Origin: Amanita rubescens
Lineage: Eukaryota; Basidiomycota; Agaricomycetes; Agaricales; Amanitaceae
DNA length: 64,000 bases
Assembly (NCBI GenBank): GCA_015039365.1
Contig: WION01000182.1
Span: 44,115 to 108,114, forward strand
Direction: 5' to 3'
Notes under the pieces: generated by a model
The model's input: the letters and a program-made list of their open reading frames with translations, nothing else
Database searches by the model: none
What the model was told of the DNA's origin: nothing
Program-made: the position numbers and the translations under genes
Shown: positions 12,300-23,106 of the stretch, piece after piece
Layout: each line of letters starts with the position of its first letter
Numbering within the stretch: the first letter of the stretch is position 1

Positions 12300-12647
12300 T
12301 TAGACTCTTGGACTTTCTTCTTCCCAGTTTTCATCACCATCATTTGATGTGGCTTGAATGTGATGTCCGGGTGCGAATCTTCTTTTCTTTCCTCCTTTGA
12401 ATTGGCTTTTCCCTTTCTTCTTCTTTTTCAGGTATTGCCCTGACATGTGTCCTTTGATTCCGCAGATGAAACATAAACTGTCTCTGATATAGTGTTCTCT
12501 TTCTTCTTTGGACATAGATCTGATCGCAAGTTCTAAATCTTCGTTGATGTCTTGTTCTAGATATTTGTGATCAATCTGCATTGCCCATGATTCATTGTTA
12601 TGAGAGGATGATGAGTGACCATTTACAGATTGGGGTGGATATAGCAT
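12300..12647 (-). pseudogene. gag: Chromovirus gag C-terminal fragment
   Basis: Only the C-terminal part of gag remains. It contains a zinc knuckle 'CFICGIKGHMSGQY', in which the fourth ligand, normally Cys, is Tyr, a single G-to-A change on the coding strand. A basic tract (KKKKKGKSQFKGGKKRR) follows. The 5' end is cut at about 12650, where unrelated repeat DNA begins. Confidence 0.8.
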
Positions 12648-12651
12648 TCGG

Positions 12652-12849
12652 AGGTCCAGTCACAGGACCGTGACTGGACCAAATTGTGACCAGTCTTTTT
12701 TGTAACAGTGAATCTAAATAACTACAAAACCATTTAAAAACATCATCTGCACCAATCAATACCAACACCATCACCACCAATATCATCATCACCATCCACC
12801 TGTGGCCCACTTTTTCCTGCTCTGATTGTTTGTTGATGTAGTATGCAGG
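12652..12849. repeat. Unclassified repeat replacing the chromovirus 5' end
   Basis: Begins with the inverted motif GTCCAGTCACAGGACCGTGACTGGAC, given here only in outline, and continues with a (CAC/ATC)-rich stretch. It resembles the 6160-6346 flank and continues on the far side of the solo LTR at 13306. I could not define its ends. Confidence 0.4.
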
Positions 12850-13305
12850 TGTTACAAACTCATTAATCTCAACCTGAGTTGCAATAGCAACTCTAGTCAC
12901 AATCACAAGTCTAATGTCGATTGAGATGCAAGTTCAATACTAAGTTAATGACTTAACTTAGTATCTGAGGACAATTGTGGTTGATGAGTTAAAGAGTAAG
13001 ATTTAGATTGCCAGATGACAATCAACAGCTAAGTTGAACTTAGGGTTCAACTCTAAGAGTACAGGTGGTAGTATATATACTTGTGAGCACAAGGAATGTA
13101 TGTATTAGTGAACAACAATGAAGACAAGAGTAAGTACTATAAGGACAGCATCATATGTAAAACAAGGAAATGGTATAGTAAAGGAACGAGCTTGTCTGTA
13201 TGAATTGAGCATAAGGGTGACAACGAGTAAGGTAGGCATAAAGAAAATTAACATGTCCGATGTGTCATGTATGCATAATGCAGGAGTCCATACTGTGTTG
13301 TAACA
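12850..13305 (-). mobile_element. Solo LTR of the chromovirus family
   Basis: This 456-bp LTR begins TGTTAC, ends GTAACA and is closely similar to 6347-6800. It is flanked by an exact 5-bp target duplication, GCAGG at 12845-12849 and at 13306-13310. A tRNA-primer site is absent on the side where internal sequence would start. The duplication shows this is an independent insertion that lost its interior by LTR-LTR recombination, not the 5' LTR of the neighbouring element, although position and orientation suggest a pair. Confidence 0.9.
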
Positions 13306-13310
13306 GCAGG

Positions 13311-14748
13311 AACCAGTTAAAATTGCTGCTAATCATCCTTTTCAGTATTTTCTCATAACCACCTAGTCACCTAGGCGTTCAATGTTCACATGCCTGTGTA
13401 TTGAAGGCACACATGTAACTGAGTCACATCTTCATGGAAACTTAATCCATCAGGATTCCTACTCATTCCAGCCATTCCTATTGCATCCTACAGTATGTAC
13501 GTAGACTGACATCACCAGTACTTTACACTCATGTGCAATTTCATGCTGCTTTCCAAATTTCAGGCAGGCATGCATGTTGTTTGGCAATGTTTATACTTGC
13601 AATAAAAACCTGAAAATTCATATGATCCAGGTCATATAGGACTTATTGTAAAACCAAATAATGCCAAGTACTTGAAATATTTGCAAAAGACCTTTTCAGA
13701 TGTGAGTGTGAGGGAATTGTAAAGTTTGAAAATAATCTTGAAAATGTCCCATTTGATCAAGGACATGCAAGTGATGCCAAACTAAATAAGCTAAAATGTG
13801 AATGCAAAAAGTCTGTTTGTTGCCATGAGTCCATGTCACTGTGACCACCTGCAAAGTCAATTTAGGAGGGGTGTCTGGTGATGATCAAGTTTGGTCAGTT
13901 TTAGGAAGTTGGGGTTGCTGGTGGTTATGAGTGACTGGAAGTGCTGGAAGTCAGTTGCAGTGACTTGTGCAATGGTGAGTAGCATCAGAAAACATGCCAA
14001 AAATCTGACATCTGATGGTGTCTGATTCCTGATTGCCTGACTGGTGCTGGGACACTTGGAGGGTATGGGATGCAAAGCAGCAAATCCAAGGCCCATTCTT
14101 CCTGATCATCTTTGTTATGTGCATGGTGTTTCTACATGGAAATTGCTGCCATCTTAAAGTTGTGTTACAAAACATCACAGGGCTCAGCTCTTATATGTAA
14201 GATGGAGCCTCATTTCATTCAGCCTTGGAACTGGTTGTTTGATTGTCTGACAACAATCAGATGTCATCAGTTAATATCAGACAACAGACAACCAGTGTTC
14301 CAGCACAAGTCAGGCAATCAGACAATCAGATCAGGTTCAAAAGACAGGTGTTCAAAACAGTACTTTGCAAATATCTTGAGTTTGGCAGCATTTGGCACTG
14401 CAATTCTTGCACAGATGTGATCACATGATTTTTTGGTATTTTTTTTGATTTCTTTTGATTTTTTTCAAAGCTATGTTTGAAAATGTATTTTGCAAATATC
14501 TCATGTTTGACTTTATCTGGCATTATCATTGTTGCATATTCTGAATCACAAAAGCTAGGCACATCTTTTTTTGTCATAGTCACACATTACATAATGACAC
14601 ACCTCTATAAAAGGCAATTTTCAATTTTGTTATGTTTTATCTTATCTTATCTAGGCCATCATATTACTTAAGCTGCTATCTATCTATCTATCTAATCTTA
14701 TCTCCACTGCCCCCCCTTTTTCCGAGGGGGTGCTGGGGGATATGTGCC
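13311..14748. repeat. Repeat DNA including dispersed repeat copy B
   Basis: Positions 13573-13970 match the dispersed repeat at 790-1207 in the same orientation. The rest (13311-13572, 13971-14675) is AT-rich with short direct motifs such as 'CTTTGCAAATAT' and no recognisable coding. A (CTAT)n microsatellite runs from 14676 to 14694. Confidence 0.6.
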
Positions 14749-14814
14749 AGATGCCCCCTCCTTATATACCTGTGGGCCTGCGCACAGACCAACTGGTCAT
14801 GTCACATGACCACA
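14749..14814 (-). repeat. 66-bp inverted repeat, copy 2
   Basis: Reverse complement of 131-196 with two mismatches, and contains CTTATATA. It is followed by a run of (G)GAGTCC-type motifs (14830-14900) that continues at 43510-43640 on the far side of hAT1. hAT1 therefore inserted into this GGAGTCC-rich element. Confidence 0.75.
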
Positions 14815-16232
14815 TAAACAGGAATGAAACAAGGAGTCCTTACACTCCTTGTGGACTCCTCATACAGGGAGTCCAGAGGAGTCCTGGGAGTCTACCAGGA
14901 GTAGAGATCTGCACGGGTAAACCCGCAGGTGTGGGCAGGTGGACCCGCACCCGCACCCATGGCCGGGTTATACCTGCCAAGGCATGGGTACACCCTCTCA
15001 ACGGGTAAGCTTTTACGGGTTACGGGTATAAACCGGTGATGGGTTAACCCTCTATTCTTGGCACATAGTAGCTACTAGTAGTTGGTAACGACTCTAAATA
15101 TCATCCCACCCCTCTGGCATGACTTCAGTTTGTTGAATGTCCTGCATGGCAGCCACGGCCTTGAGATCATCATTCTTGATCATCCCTAACAAACTCCAGT
15201 CTCTGAGGCAAGGATAGCGTGCTCAGTCTGAGCTGCCAAACAGTTTCGAGTGTGGGATATAAGATTACGGCCACGGCTGAAAAGTCGCTCAAAGTCAACG
15301 GACATAGCTATTCAATTCATTTATTAAAGTGGTTGTATAGAATAAGTCAATTTGAACTTACCAGGGACCGACAAATAATCCAGCGCCATACATGAGAGTC
15401 GTGGATAGACGGAACAGCATTTGTTCCACCATGCAATTGGGTCATCCACCTCTTCTATATTGGTTGCGAGATAGTTTCCAAGTTCATCGCGGAGGCGCGA
15501 CATTTTGGGCTTGGTGAGCGATGGCAAATTATCGAATATGTTCACTTTTTCTTCCTGATGAGGCATAGAAAACTGAGCTCCTCTCTCATAGTACTAAATG
15601 GCAGTCTCACCTTCTGTTTAGATGCCTTACTATTCTCTTTCGCCTTGCCCTTTTCTTTGGCCTGCTTGTCGGCATTTGGAATGACGCAATCCGCATATGA
15701 GTACTCATAGGCTGAGCGCAAAAGTTCCCGCGCAGTCGCGATCCAATTCTCCAACCATTTAGCGTGCTTGAAGTATTCCAGTTTGTGTTGAGGGTGAAGC
15801 ATTGCGGTTATTGAGTTAATTCTTGTGGAGGAATAGAGAATAAATTATAAGCACGTACTCATAGCAATTCTGTACAAGTCCGACATATCTAGTGTTTACA
15901 GGTCAGGTCACAATAACTGGAAAATAACTGTAACCTGACCTAACCGCTACCAGTTATAACCTGACCATCGGTCACAGTTATACCGGTCAGTGATCAGTTA
16001 CAGTTACAGTTATGGCAAATGGCCCAATTGGTATAACTGGTCTATAACTGGTCATGACCAGTTATGATGACCAACTTGAAATGGGTTATTTGTTGTGAAC
16101 TACACTGTCTATATTATCTTGAATTACCCTATGTCTTGAGCTCTAAAAGTGATACACCCATGAATTTAAAAAGAAATTTTGAAAAAGATGACTACATGAC
16201 CACTATACCTCCCAATTCTCTACCTCACAATC

Positions 16233-16530
16233 TTCAGAGAAATAGCAAAATACTCTGCCAATAATGACACTGCAATTGGCAGAGCATTTTCTATTTTTAT
16301 TTTGCAGATTATCATATACATGCCACCACCAAGTTCCAACCATCAGAAAAAATAGCAAAATACTCTGCCAATGACAACACTGCAATTAGTGGAGGATTTT
16401 CTATGTCTATTTGCAAATTATCCTATACATACATGCCACTAACCCTCAGAAAGAATAGCAAAATACTCCACTGGTGATGGGACTGAAATTGGTGGAGCAT
16501 TTTCAATTTCTATTTGCAGATTTTTAACTG
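16233..16530. repeat. Three tandem copies of about 105 bp
   Basis: The units start 'AATAGCAAAATACTC' at 16241, 16351 and 16454. Each contains an internal inverted repeat (ACTCTGCCA ... TGGCAGAG type). A related single unit occurs at about 229-290. Confidence 0.85.
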
Positions 16531-16667
16531 GTCATAACTGGTTATGCAAGGTTAACCTTGTTGAACTTATAATATACGATATACATACAGTATATAGTAA
16601 ATATAAGTGATATCATTAGTTTACACTAACTAATGTAATAACGCTCAGTTACTTACTCGTCTCTCAA

Positions 16668-16882
16668 CCAATCATAATTGTGGATGATTGAGTGTGAGAT
16701 AATATATTGACATGAGAATATATTCGACATATTCTCATACTCATCTACCAATCATAATAGTGGATGATTGATGATGAGAACATATTCTGACATGAGAATA
16801 TCCTAGAGATATTCTCATAAGATCATCCAATCATAATAGTGGAACTATTGATGATGTGAATATATGTTGACATGAGAATAGA
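16668..16882. repeat. Three tandem copies of about 80 bp
   Basis: The units start 'CCAATCATAAT(A/T)GTGGA' near 16668, 16749 and 16828. Each carries 'GACATGAGAATAT' and, in two, the inverted 'ATATTCTCAT'. They lie inside the 1.5-kb hAT element. Confidence 0.8.
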
Positions 16883-19224
16883 AGACATATATACGTTATG
16901 GTTATCAACCTATCACATTGAAGATTGATAATGTGATGAGTCAGTCAATATAATTGATGAGTCAAGTGCTGCGCAAAGCTATGCATTGCTGTACAATAGC
17001 TGTGCATTGCTGTGGAATGACGCCTTATGAGTCAAATACCTTTGACTCATACTGATAAGACTCTTTGTACTTATTTGTAGTTTAGTAGTATATAAACTGT
17101 ACTCTAGTAGCGTCAATCCTCATCCTATTATCCTCTCTACTGTCTACTGTTGAGCCCCAGCTCCAGTAAGCTCTTAACAACTCCACACCACACTCGGTAA
17201 GTAGTACATTCCATGTACTAGACTGCGCTGCTCGCTAGGGACTTGTTACCCCTAGTTTCAACAAACCTGACCAGTTGTGACCGGTTACAACTGGTCAGGT
17301 TACAGTTACTAGGTTTAGGGGTCATTCAATAACCGGTTACAGTCACAGTTATTCAAAATTTGGGCAAATAACCTAACCTGACCTGACCTGTAAACACTAG
17401 ACATATCCATCTTACTGTAATATCAGTTGAGCATCTTTTTAGTGAGGCCGATTGCGGCGCAGATAGCTGGATCCAATCTTCTCTCATTTAACAATCCTGT
17501 GGTGAATATCTCGTCAATGTAATCCATAGCGGGGATTACCATCACGAGATTAGGCTTCGATTGAGAGAAGTAAAGCATTGCCTCTTTCAGGACCTGTACG
17601 CATGGAATGGGTTTTGGTGTGTGGGTAGGGCATGCGCAGGGCAAGGGTTCAGGCAATGGGACATGAGGCCGAGTGGGACCGTGGGTGAGAATAGCAGTGG
17701 ATGTAGAGCAGAACGTCAGTCATTGCTTGTGACGTGGCAGAGTGTAGAGTCTCACCTGCAAAATGTCTTGCAACTGCTCCACAAGCTTCCAATCTGCTTC
17801 ACTCAAGCCCAACTTGTCAATGCCTAGTCGTACCTTGTCCGTGATGGCGTCAATCCCCTCTCGGTATTCCAAGGCGAAGTGGAGCATATCATACGTTGAG
17901 TTCCACTGGGTTCGTACATCACGTGGCATGCATCTGACATCCAGACTGGCATCTTTTAATGCAGATTCCCATGCAGGAAGCAAGCTAGTGGGCGAGTTTA
18001 TCATTTTGAAGCTCAGTTTACGAAGCTGATCAGGTCGAGTCAGACTTCACTATTGTGAACCACAGCACATTATCATACCTTTAGAAGAATCAATCATATA
18101 GGCCTTATTGAGGCCTCAACTTTGGCGCTGCTGAGCCGTCATCAGAATGAGCCCATCAACAATACTGTCCTCATCATCCAAACTATTTTCCTCCTCATCC
18201 TCGTCATTCTGGGGCCCATGCGTCACCATATCCGCAGCTATGGCAATACCCTGTGCTTCCATTTTATCGACTTCATCTTGATTAAAATGACTAGCATTGA
18301 ATTGATTTATCAAGCATTTCACGACTAAATTAGTAACATGCAAGAAGCAGTGAGCACGTGCAGCTGAGCCATTGAACTCCAGTACGATTTCTTCAAGCTC
18401 ATCGATCATAGTATCATTATTTGATGCGTTATCGCCAGTGATCGCCAGAATTTTGTCAGAGATACCAAAACTGTTGAGAACACGCGCAAACACCTGCGCA
18501 AGCACAATGCCAGTGTGATGCTGTAAGATGGACTCAGATGCTTGCCGTGGTGAGTTCAGTTCATAACTTACCTCTGCCACTTCTATCACGTCAAGAACCA
18601 TTGCTAACGGCGATCCATTATGTTCAAAATGAACAATGATTGCGACAAACAAACGATGACTGGCCTCAGATGTCCAGGCATCGGTGGAGAAGCTCAGGGC
18701 ACCTTCATATGCCTGCAGCATCTCGGCGATCCTCTTGCGGGTGCGTCTGAATACTAATCGAACATCGCATGACACGGTTGACGGATGGGGCAGGTAGAAC
18801 TCTGGGCGACCTGTCTTCATAAGGGTTTTGAATCTGTGATCCGCGACAACTTCAAATGGGCGCAAGCTTTCGACAACCCACCGCACTATTTCAGCCCTGT
18901 TTCCGAATTAATCCAATCCTTTGGACACAATTCTACCACGACTTACTTAATTTCAAGCTTGGTCATTGGACACGAGGAATAGGTATGAGTAAGCTGGCCT
19001 TTTCCGAACGCAGCTGAAATAGATCCATTCGCTAGGTATCCTTTCACACCAGCATGAGCAGCGTCAATGCTAGTGATGGGAGGTTAAGTTATGTAACCGC
19101 AATTAACCGTAACTTAACTGAACCTAACTGCTCGACCAGTTAATTATCAGTTAAGGTTAGGCCCTTTCCCTAACCTTAACCAGACTGGTTATGACCAGTT
19201 AAATTGTGCAACCTTGTAGAGCTG

Positions 19225-19345
19225 GTCCTTAGCTTCATTTTGAGCCCTTATTCATGTAATTTGGCCCAGTGGTTCATGAGATATGAAGTATTTTGTGAAG
19301 GGATGTCAAAATTATTGTGTTTCTCATTAGCAATGTGGTCCATGA
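19225..19345 (+). repeat. Inner inverted repeat, left copy
   Basis: About 115 bp ('CATTTTGAGCCC...ATTCATGTAATTTGG...GGTTCATGAGATATGAAGT...') is the reverse complement, with scattered differences, of 41620-41740 near the right end of the 23-kb element. This shows that both ends derive from one element with long terminal symmetry. Confidence 0.8.
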
Positions 19346-20000
19346 CATGCAAAAAGCAATATACAATTAGTTTCTCATGTTCAATCTGCTAGCTATTTCC
19401 CTCACCACACTCAGAAACATAGTTCTCTGGGATGCTGATGAGGAGCAATGTTTTGCATGGCTGTTGTGAGGCTCTAATTTGTATGCAATTTTCATTATGT
19501 TTATTCCGAGGCCGAACGAAGTGAAGGACTCGGTCTTATACCGTTTTTGTGATGGCCCAAATCGCGTTTTTTTCCTTTTTTGGATAAGGTTTAAACGCCG
19601 GTAAGTCCCGAAATGCTAGCTGTCCGGTCTTTTAACCAACTTAAACTCATTCAGTGAATTTTTAACAAGTAATGTTTTTTATTAGTCTATGCATGGTGAT
19701 ATCTCTTTCTCAATTTGTCATTTTCAGCAAACGTCCTCTGACAAAATGCTAACTTGGTACGTCGGAGTTCGAACCTATTAGTCATTCTTTGATTACACGA
19801 CTCTACTGCCACTAAACCTGAACCGCTCGACGACGACTATCTATTCCAGATGCAAGACAGTATACTGGAATTTTACCATACATACGCCGCTCAACTATCT
19901 GTTCCAGAAGCAAAGACAGGATACTGGAATTTTACCATACATACGTTGGTACGGAGTCAAAGAATGCGAGGCTCGCTGCGGATATAGTAGTCGCACTCAA
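19346..20000. other. No gene seen; direct repeat at 19838-19945
   Basis: A GC-richer sequence begins near 19500 (CCGAGGCCGAACGAAGTGAAGG...CTCGG, a small hairpin). Two near-identical roughly 50-bp units, CTATCTATTCCAG... and CTATCTGTTCCAG..., each ending ACTGGAATTTTACC ATACATACG, lie at 19838-19888 and 19893-19945. The CCGAGG hairpin could be one boundary of internal captured or Helitron DNA, but this is unproven. Confidence 0.5.
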
Positions 20001-20240
20001 TCATCCGACCCTGTTGAAGGCATATTTGAGAATGCTAAAGGTATGTGGTTTTGTGTCGAGTATGGGATGGCGATCTGAAAGTGGTGGCGCAGGATGCAGG
20101 TTAACGACATTTGATTTCGCTTTACACTGGTGAGAATGCCGTCGAGCGTCATGCGCTCTTGGCCCTAGCACCCTCCCATTCGTATCCTCAGTCCCTGCTG
20201 AGCTCCCAACGCTCGCATTCACATTCGTAGCACGGGACTG
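19995..20240 (-). repeat. Inverted copy of 25490-25740
   Basis: Read on the minus strand this matches the plus strand at 25490-25740: shared text around 'GCAGGGACTGAGGA', 'AATCAAATG', 'CACCTGCATCCTGC', 'CTTTCAGATC' and 'CTCAAATATG'. The two copies flank the orphan genes at 20.8-25.2 kb. Short open frames in both copies look related (NASVGSSAGTEDTNGR / NATMVSAAGTEEASGR) but are not clearly genes. Confidence 0.8.
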
Positions 20241-20809
20241 GGAGTAGCGGAAGTGTCACCGTAGAGGGGGAACAGGGAACTTGTAGACGAGTGACGAAAG
20301 CACTGATAGGCGTTGAGGGGGTTCCTTGTGGCTGTAAGAGGTGTTGGTGAGCGGGATTGGGGACGGTGTGGTATACAGTGGTTGCAGATGGGCAAGGCGG
20401 CGAGGCAGGCGATGGCCAACCAACGTTGTCGAGTCGATTCTGATGATCATGAAGTGACTTATCCTTGCCACCTAGTTCCAGGAAATGTCACAGAGATTAA
20501 GTAAATGAGACATGGAAGACGTTGTCGCCGAGCGGATGGTTGGTAGATGCGAACGTCGCTAAATAGATTCTAAGTATTTTATCCTTGCCAAGGCCTCTCG
20601 ATGTATGCTACGTACATGTAGAATAAGGAAATGAGACATGGAATGCCTTAACGTTGAGCGGTCCGCTGGGATGGAGCAAAAAGGCTGATCTCAGGCTATA
20701 ACTCTGTTTCGCTTCTTCTACTTTCTATTGGTCGCAGTTGGTAGCTAGTATGGATATACCAATCAAACATCTTTATTTTATCTCTTGACAACGACACCTA
20801 ACTGTTTCG

Positions 20810-22094
20810 TCAGTTATGCTCTTCAACACCCTCTTCACTCGTTCTCTCATTCATCTCATTTTCTGCGTCTTCGATCACCATTTCGCTCATCTTTAAACGA
20901 ATGCTTGCACGTTCTTCGTCGTCATATCCAGTCCTTCTTTTCACGACGCACATATTACCTGTCGGCTTCAAGTTCATAAGCAGTTTAGATGCTGCTTTTG
21001 ATGCGAATGCTTTCTGCGATTAATAATTAACTTAAACATCTTTATCCCATAGTGATGTACGCTTTTACCTGAGAGAACAAGCTGTCAAGCATTGTCATAC
21101 TTCTTAAGATAGATACCATCTTATACTCATTCCCGAACACCGGTACTAACGTAAACGTCATTTGAACTTCAACAATATCGCCAATTTGAAATCGAACTGG
21201 CGATATTTTCATATATCTATGTCAAAGACTAATTAGTTACTTGTTTGGCCCGCATGATATTTCGACTCACTTTTTTTCCCCGTCATCCAAAATGGTTCTC
21301 TCGAAATATTCAACTATATTGTTGTCGCTGTGGATATAACTTGAGTTTTCAAAGCTTGTTAGAATTCCATATGGATCGATTTCGCTTGAAAATGTTATAT
21401 GCTTTTCGGTCAGACCACAATCTTTAATTGAGGTAAAGTAACGATTTGATGATTCGATGCTCGTGAATTCACCATAAGCATCAATGCATGAACACGGCTT
21501 GAGTTTGTCGCGCGGCACATGTCGACTGAATAGGGAATATACATCTAGAATCCCGCTTAATGCCGCATCGAACGTTGGAGTACCAAGCCCTGTCAGTGAT
21601 ACGCCTTGACGAAGATACTTCGCTTTATTTGCATTTCTTTCTCTGTTTATTAGCATTAGCACGTAATAGTGACACCTCAACTTACATTGCTTGATTCCTG
21701 AATGGAGGTAGATCATGACGCCAAATGATGCCTTGCACGTGTGCAACAACCTCATTCATATGGTTCATAGCAGAATCCTGATCTTTAGAGATTTTCTCTG
21801 AGAAGACAAGCTGCTTGATTGATTTCATTTGTACGACATTGAACGCATCGGGCCAGTCAGAAGCCTGCAAAACAAGTTCGACTCCAATGATCCACTAGTG
21901 TCTTCTGCAAGGAACCTACGAACCTTTGTGCAGCGCGATAACTGTATCCCCGACACAATATTGACTCTCCTCTCTTCTGCAAGGGATTCTAGTTGTTTTG
22001 CTGTTGGGTCATAGCACATTAAGCAGTTATTTATACAATTGGTAGACTCAAACTGAAATCTACCTGCAGCCTCCAGGTCATGGTTGCCGTTCAT
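20810..22094 (-). CDS. Orphan-family protein, 357 aa, five exons
   Basis: The exons are 22094-21924, 21864-21686, 21642-21271, 21216-21069 and 21013-20810, joined by GT-AG introns of 44-59 bp. They sum to 1,074 bp with correct phase at every junction, which is strong evidence for an intact gene. The protein begins MNGNHDLEAAG and has a C-x2-C-type cluster (NCLMCYDP ... SRCTK), a central block (LRQGVSLTGLGTPTFD), a conserved-looking segment 'RFQIGDIVEVQMTF' and an acidic/basic C terminus. I do not recognise a function. The GDIVE...F segment and layout recall orphan families that are multi-copy in mushroom genomes. It lies inside the 23-kb mobile element, diverging from the next gene, which suggests cargo. 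Confidence 0.7.
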
Positions 22095-22296
22095 GTCTGC
22101 GATTGGATGCGAATAAGTGATGCGTTCACTTCGCTTTTCAGCTCATACTTTACTATATATGACCACCAGTGATCCGTCGTAATCCCTGATCATCCCATAC
22201 TGACGCCTAGCAACTTCAGCAAAGCCAGGCGGGTTGGCGAATTCAGGCACTGCATCCGAACACCGGATATTTTCTTGGAGGGTTCTAGAACGCTCC

Positions 22297-22895
22297 GGCA
22301 AAAATGTGGATTAATTGCGCCATGGTAGCGTGTGCCAGCATAGCCATATCAGTGTTGGAAGACATATTAACCCGACAGGCGCTGCATCAAACGGAGCTCC
22401 GAAGCTCACGGTAGTATCCCGATCCTTAGTGATTTGCCATCATGTGATGCGCCAACAGTCCCATCACTGCAATTCTATGACATCATTCTATTTGCATCCG
22501 TATTCTAAATATCACATACAACGTCGTGTATCTGGAAGGCTTCGGCAAGAATGTGGATTAATTGCGCAATGGTAGCGTGTGCCAGCATAGCGATATCAGT
22601 GTTGGAAGACGATTTAACCCGACGGGCGCTGGATCAAACGGAGCTCCGAAGCCTACAGTATCCCGATGCTTAATGATTTACCATCATGTGATGCGCCAAC
22701 AGTCCCATCACTGCAATTCTATGACATCATTCTATTTGCCTCTAAATCTCACATACGACGTCGTGTATCCATGCAATTCTAAATGCTGTCTCCTCACGTT
22801 TGCCAGTGGCACTACATGAAACGCAGCTCCGAACCCTACAATATTCCGATGCTCAATTAATTTCCCTCATGTGATGCGCTCCTCCTATTCGATCA
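22297..22895 (+). repeat. About 250-bp direct tandem repeat, 2.4 copies
   Basis: The unit at about 22297-22543 (with AATGTGGATTAATTGCGC, GCGTGTGCCAGCATAGC, CATCATGTGATGCGCC) is repeated at 22544-22780 with few differences. A degraded third part runs from about 22800 to 22895. It fills the space between the two divergent orphan genes and may contain promoter sequence. Confidence 0.85.
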
Positions 22896-23106
22896 TTCAG
22901 AACTCCACCATACGTTCAACTTCCGGTTTCCATGCCATTCCAGATTACCCGTTTCTTGTCGGCCTTCGTCCTCCTAATCGCCAGAAAGATATGGCTTGCG
23001 ATCGGTGCGCTTTATCATGCAGACGAGGCGTTGACTTTCTTTGGCGCCTTCTATCCCTCATTCACTGCTTCATCTCTTTCCATATCTCTAAAGTGCTTCC
23101 CTCTCG

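Larger units (their letters stand above)
6347..12650 (-). mobile_element. Ty3/gypsy chromovirus, 5'-truncated and decayed
   Basis: Order on the minus strand is gag zinc knuckle (12.3-12.6 kb), protease, reverse transcriptase, RNase H, integrase, chromodomain (8.6 kb), a further decayed ORF, polypurine tract and 3' LTR. The chromodomain after integrase defines a chromovirus. Sequence left of about 12650 is element. Right of it lies unrelated repeat DNA, so the 5' LTR and start of gag are missing. The pol frame is open from about 12.19 kb to 9.05 kb apart from seven TGA codons, and there is one frameshift near 9040. It cannot be autonomous. Confidence 0.9.
15890..17399. mobile_element. Non-autonomous hAT element (1,510 bp) nested in hAT1
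   Basis: The terminal inverted repeats are TAGTGTTTACAGGTCAGGT at the left and its reverse complement at the right, followed by subterminal AACTGGTCA/TGACCAGTT motifs. An exact 8-bp duplication, GACATATC, flanks it (15882-15889 and 17400-17407). Removing it rejoins the hAT1 transposase text around 'YYSKMDMS'. It encodes no transposase. It carries two internal tandem arrays, listed separately. Confidence 0.93.
15099..19062 (-). pseudogene. hAT1 transposase, 3' portion
   Basis: RNase H-like transposase core: 'GALSFSTDAWTSEASHRLF' and 'ILAITGDNASNNDTMIDEL' (18.4-18.7 kb), then 'RDVRTQWNSTYDML' (17.9 kb). The hAT C-terminal dimerisation region runs from 'ELGNYLATNIEE' through 'YPRLSCMALDYLSVPG' (15.4-15.5 kb) and, after a short intron (about 15313-15361), 'SVDFERLFSRGRNLIS'. 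Two in-frame TGA codons (18116-18118, 17423-17425) sit where CGA is likely, and a frameshift lies near 15195. The gene is also cut by the small hAT element at 15890-17399. It continues in phase at 42441 across the 23-kb insertion. Confidence 0.88.

Noticed and set aside
6347..13305. Full-length gypsy element with two LTRs
   Set aside because: The right LTR has its own 5-bp duplication (GCAGG) on both sides and unrelated DNA on its inner side, so it is a separate solo LTR.
19750..19990. tRNA-like B box (GTTCGAACC)
   Set aside because: No matching A box or cloverleaf could be drawn around it.
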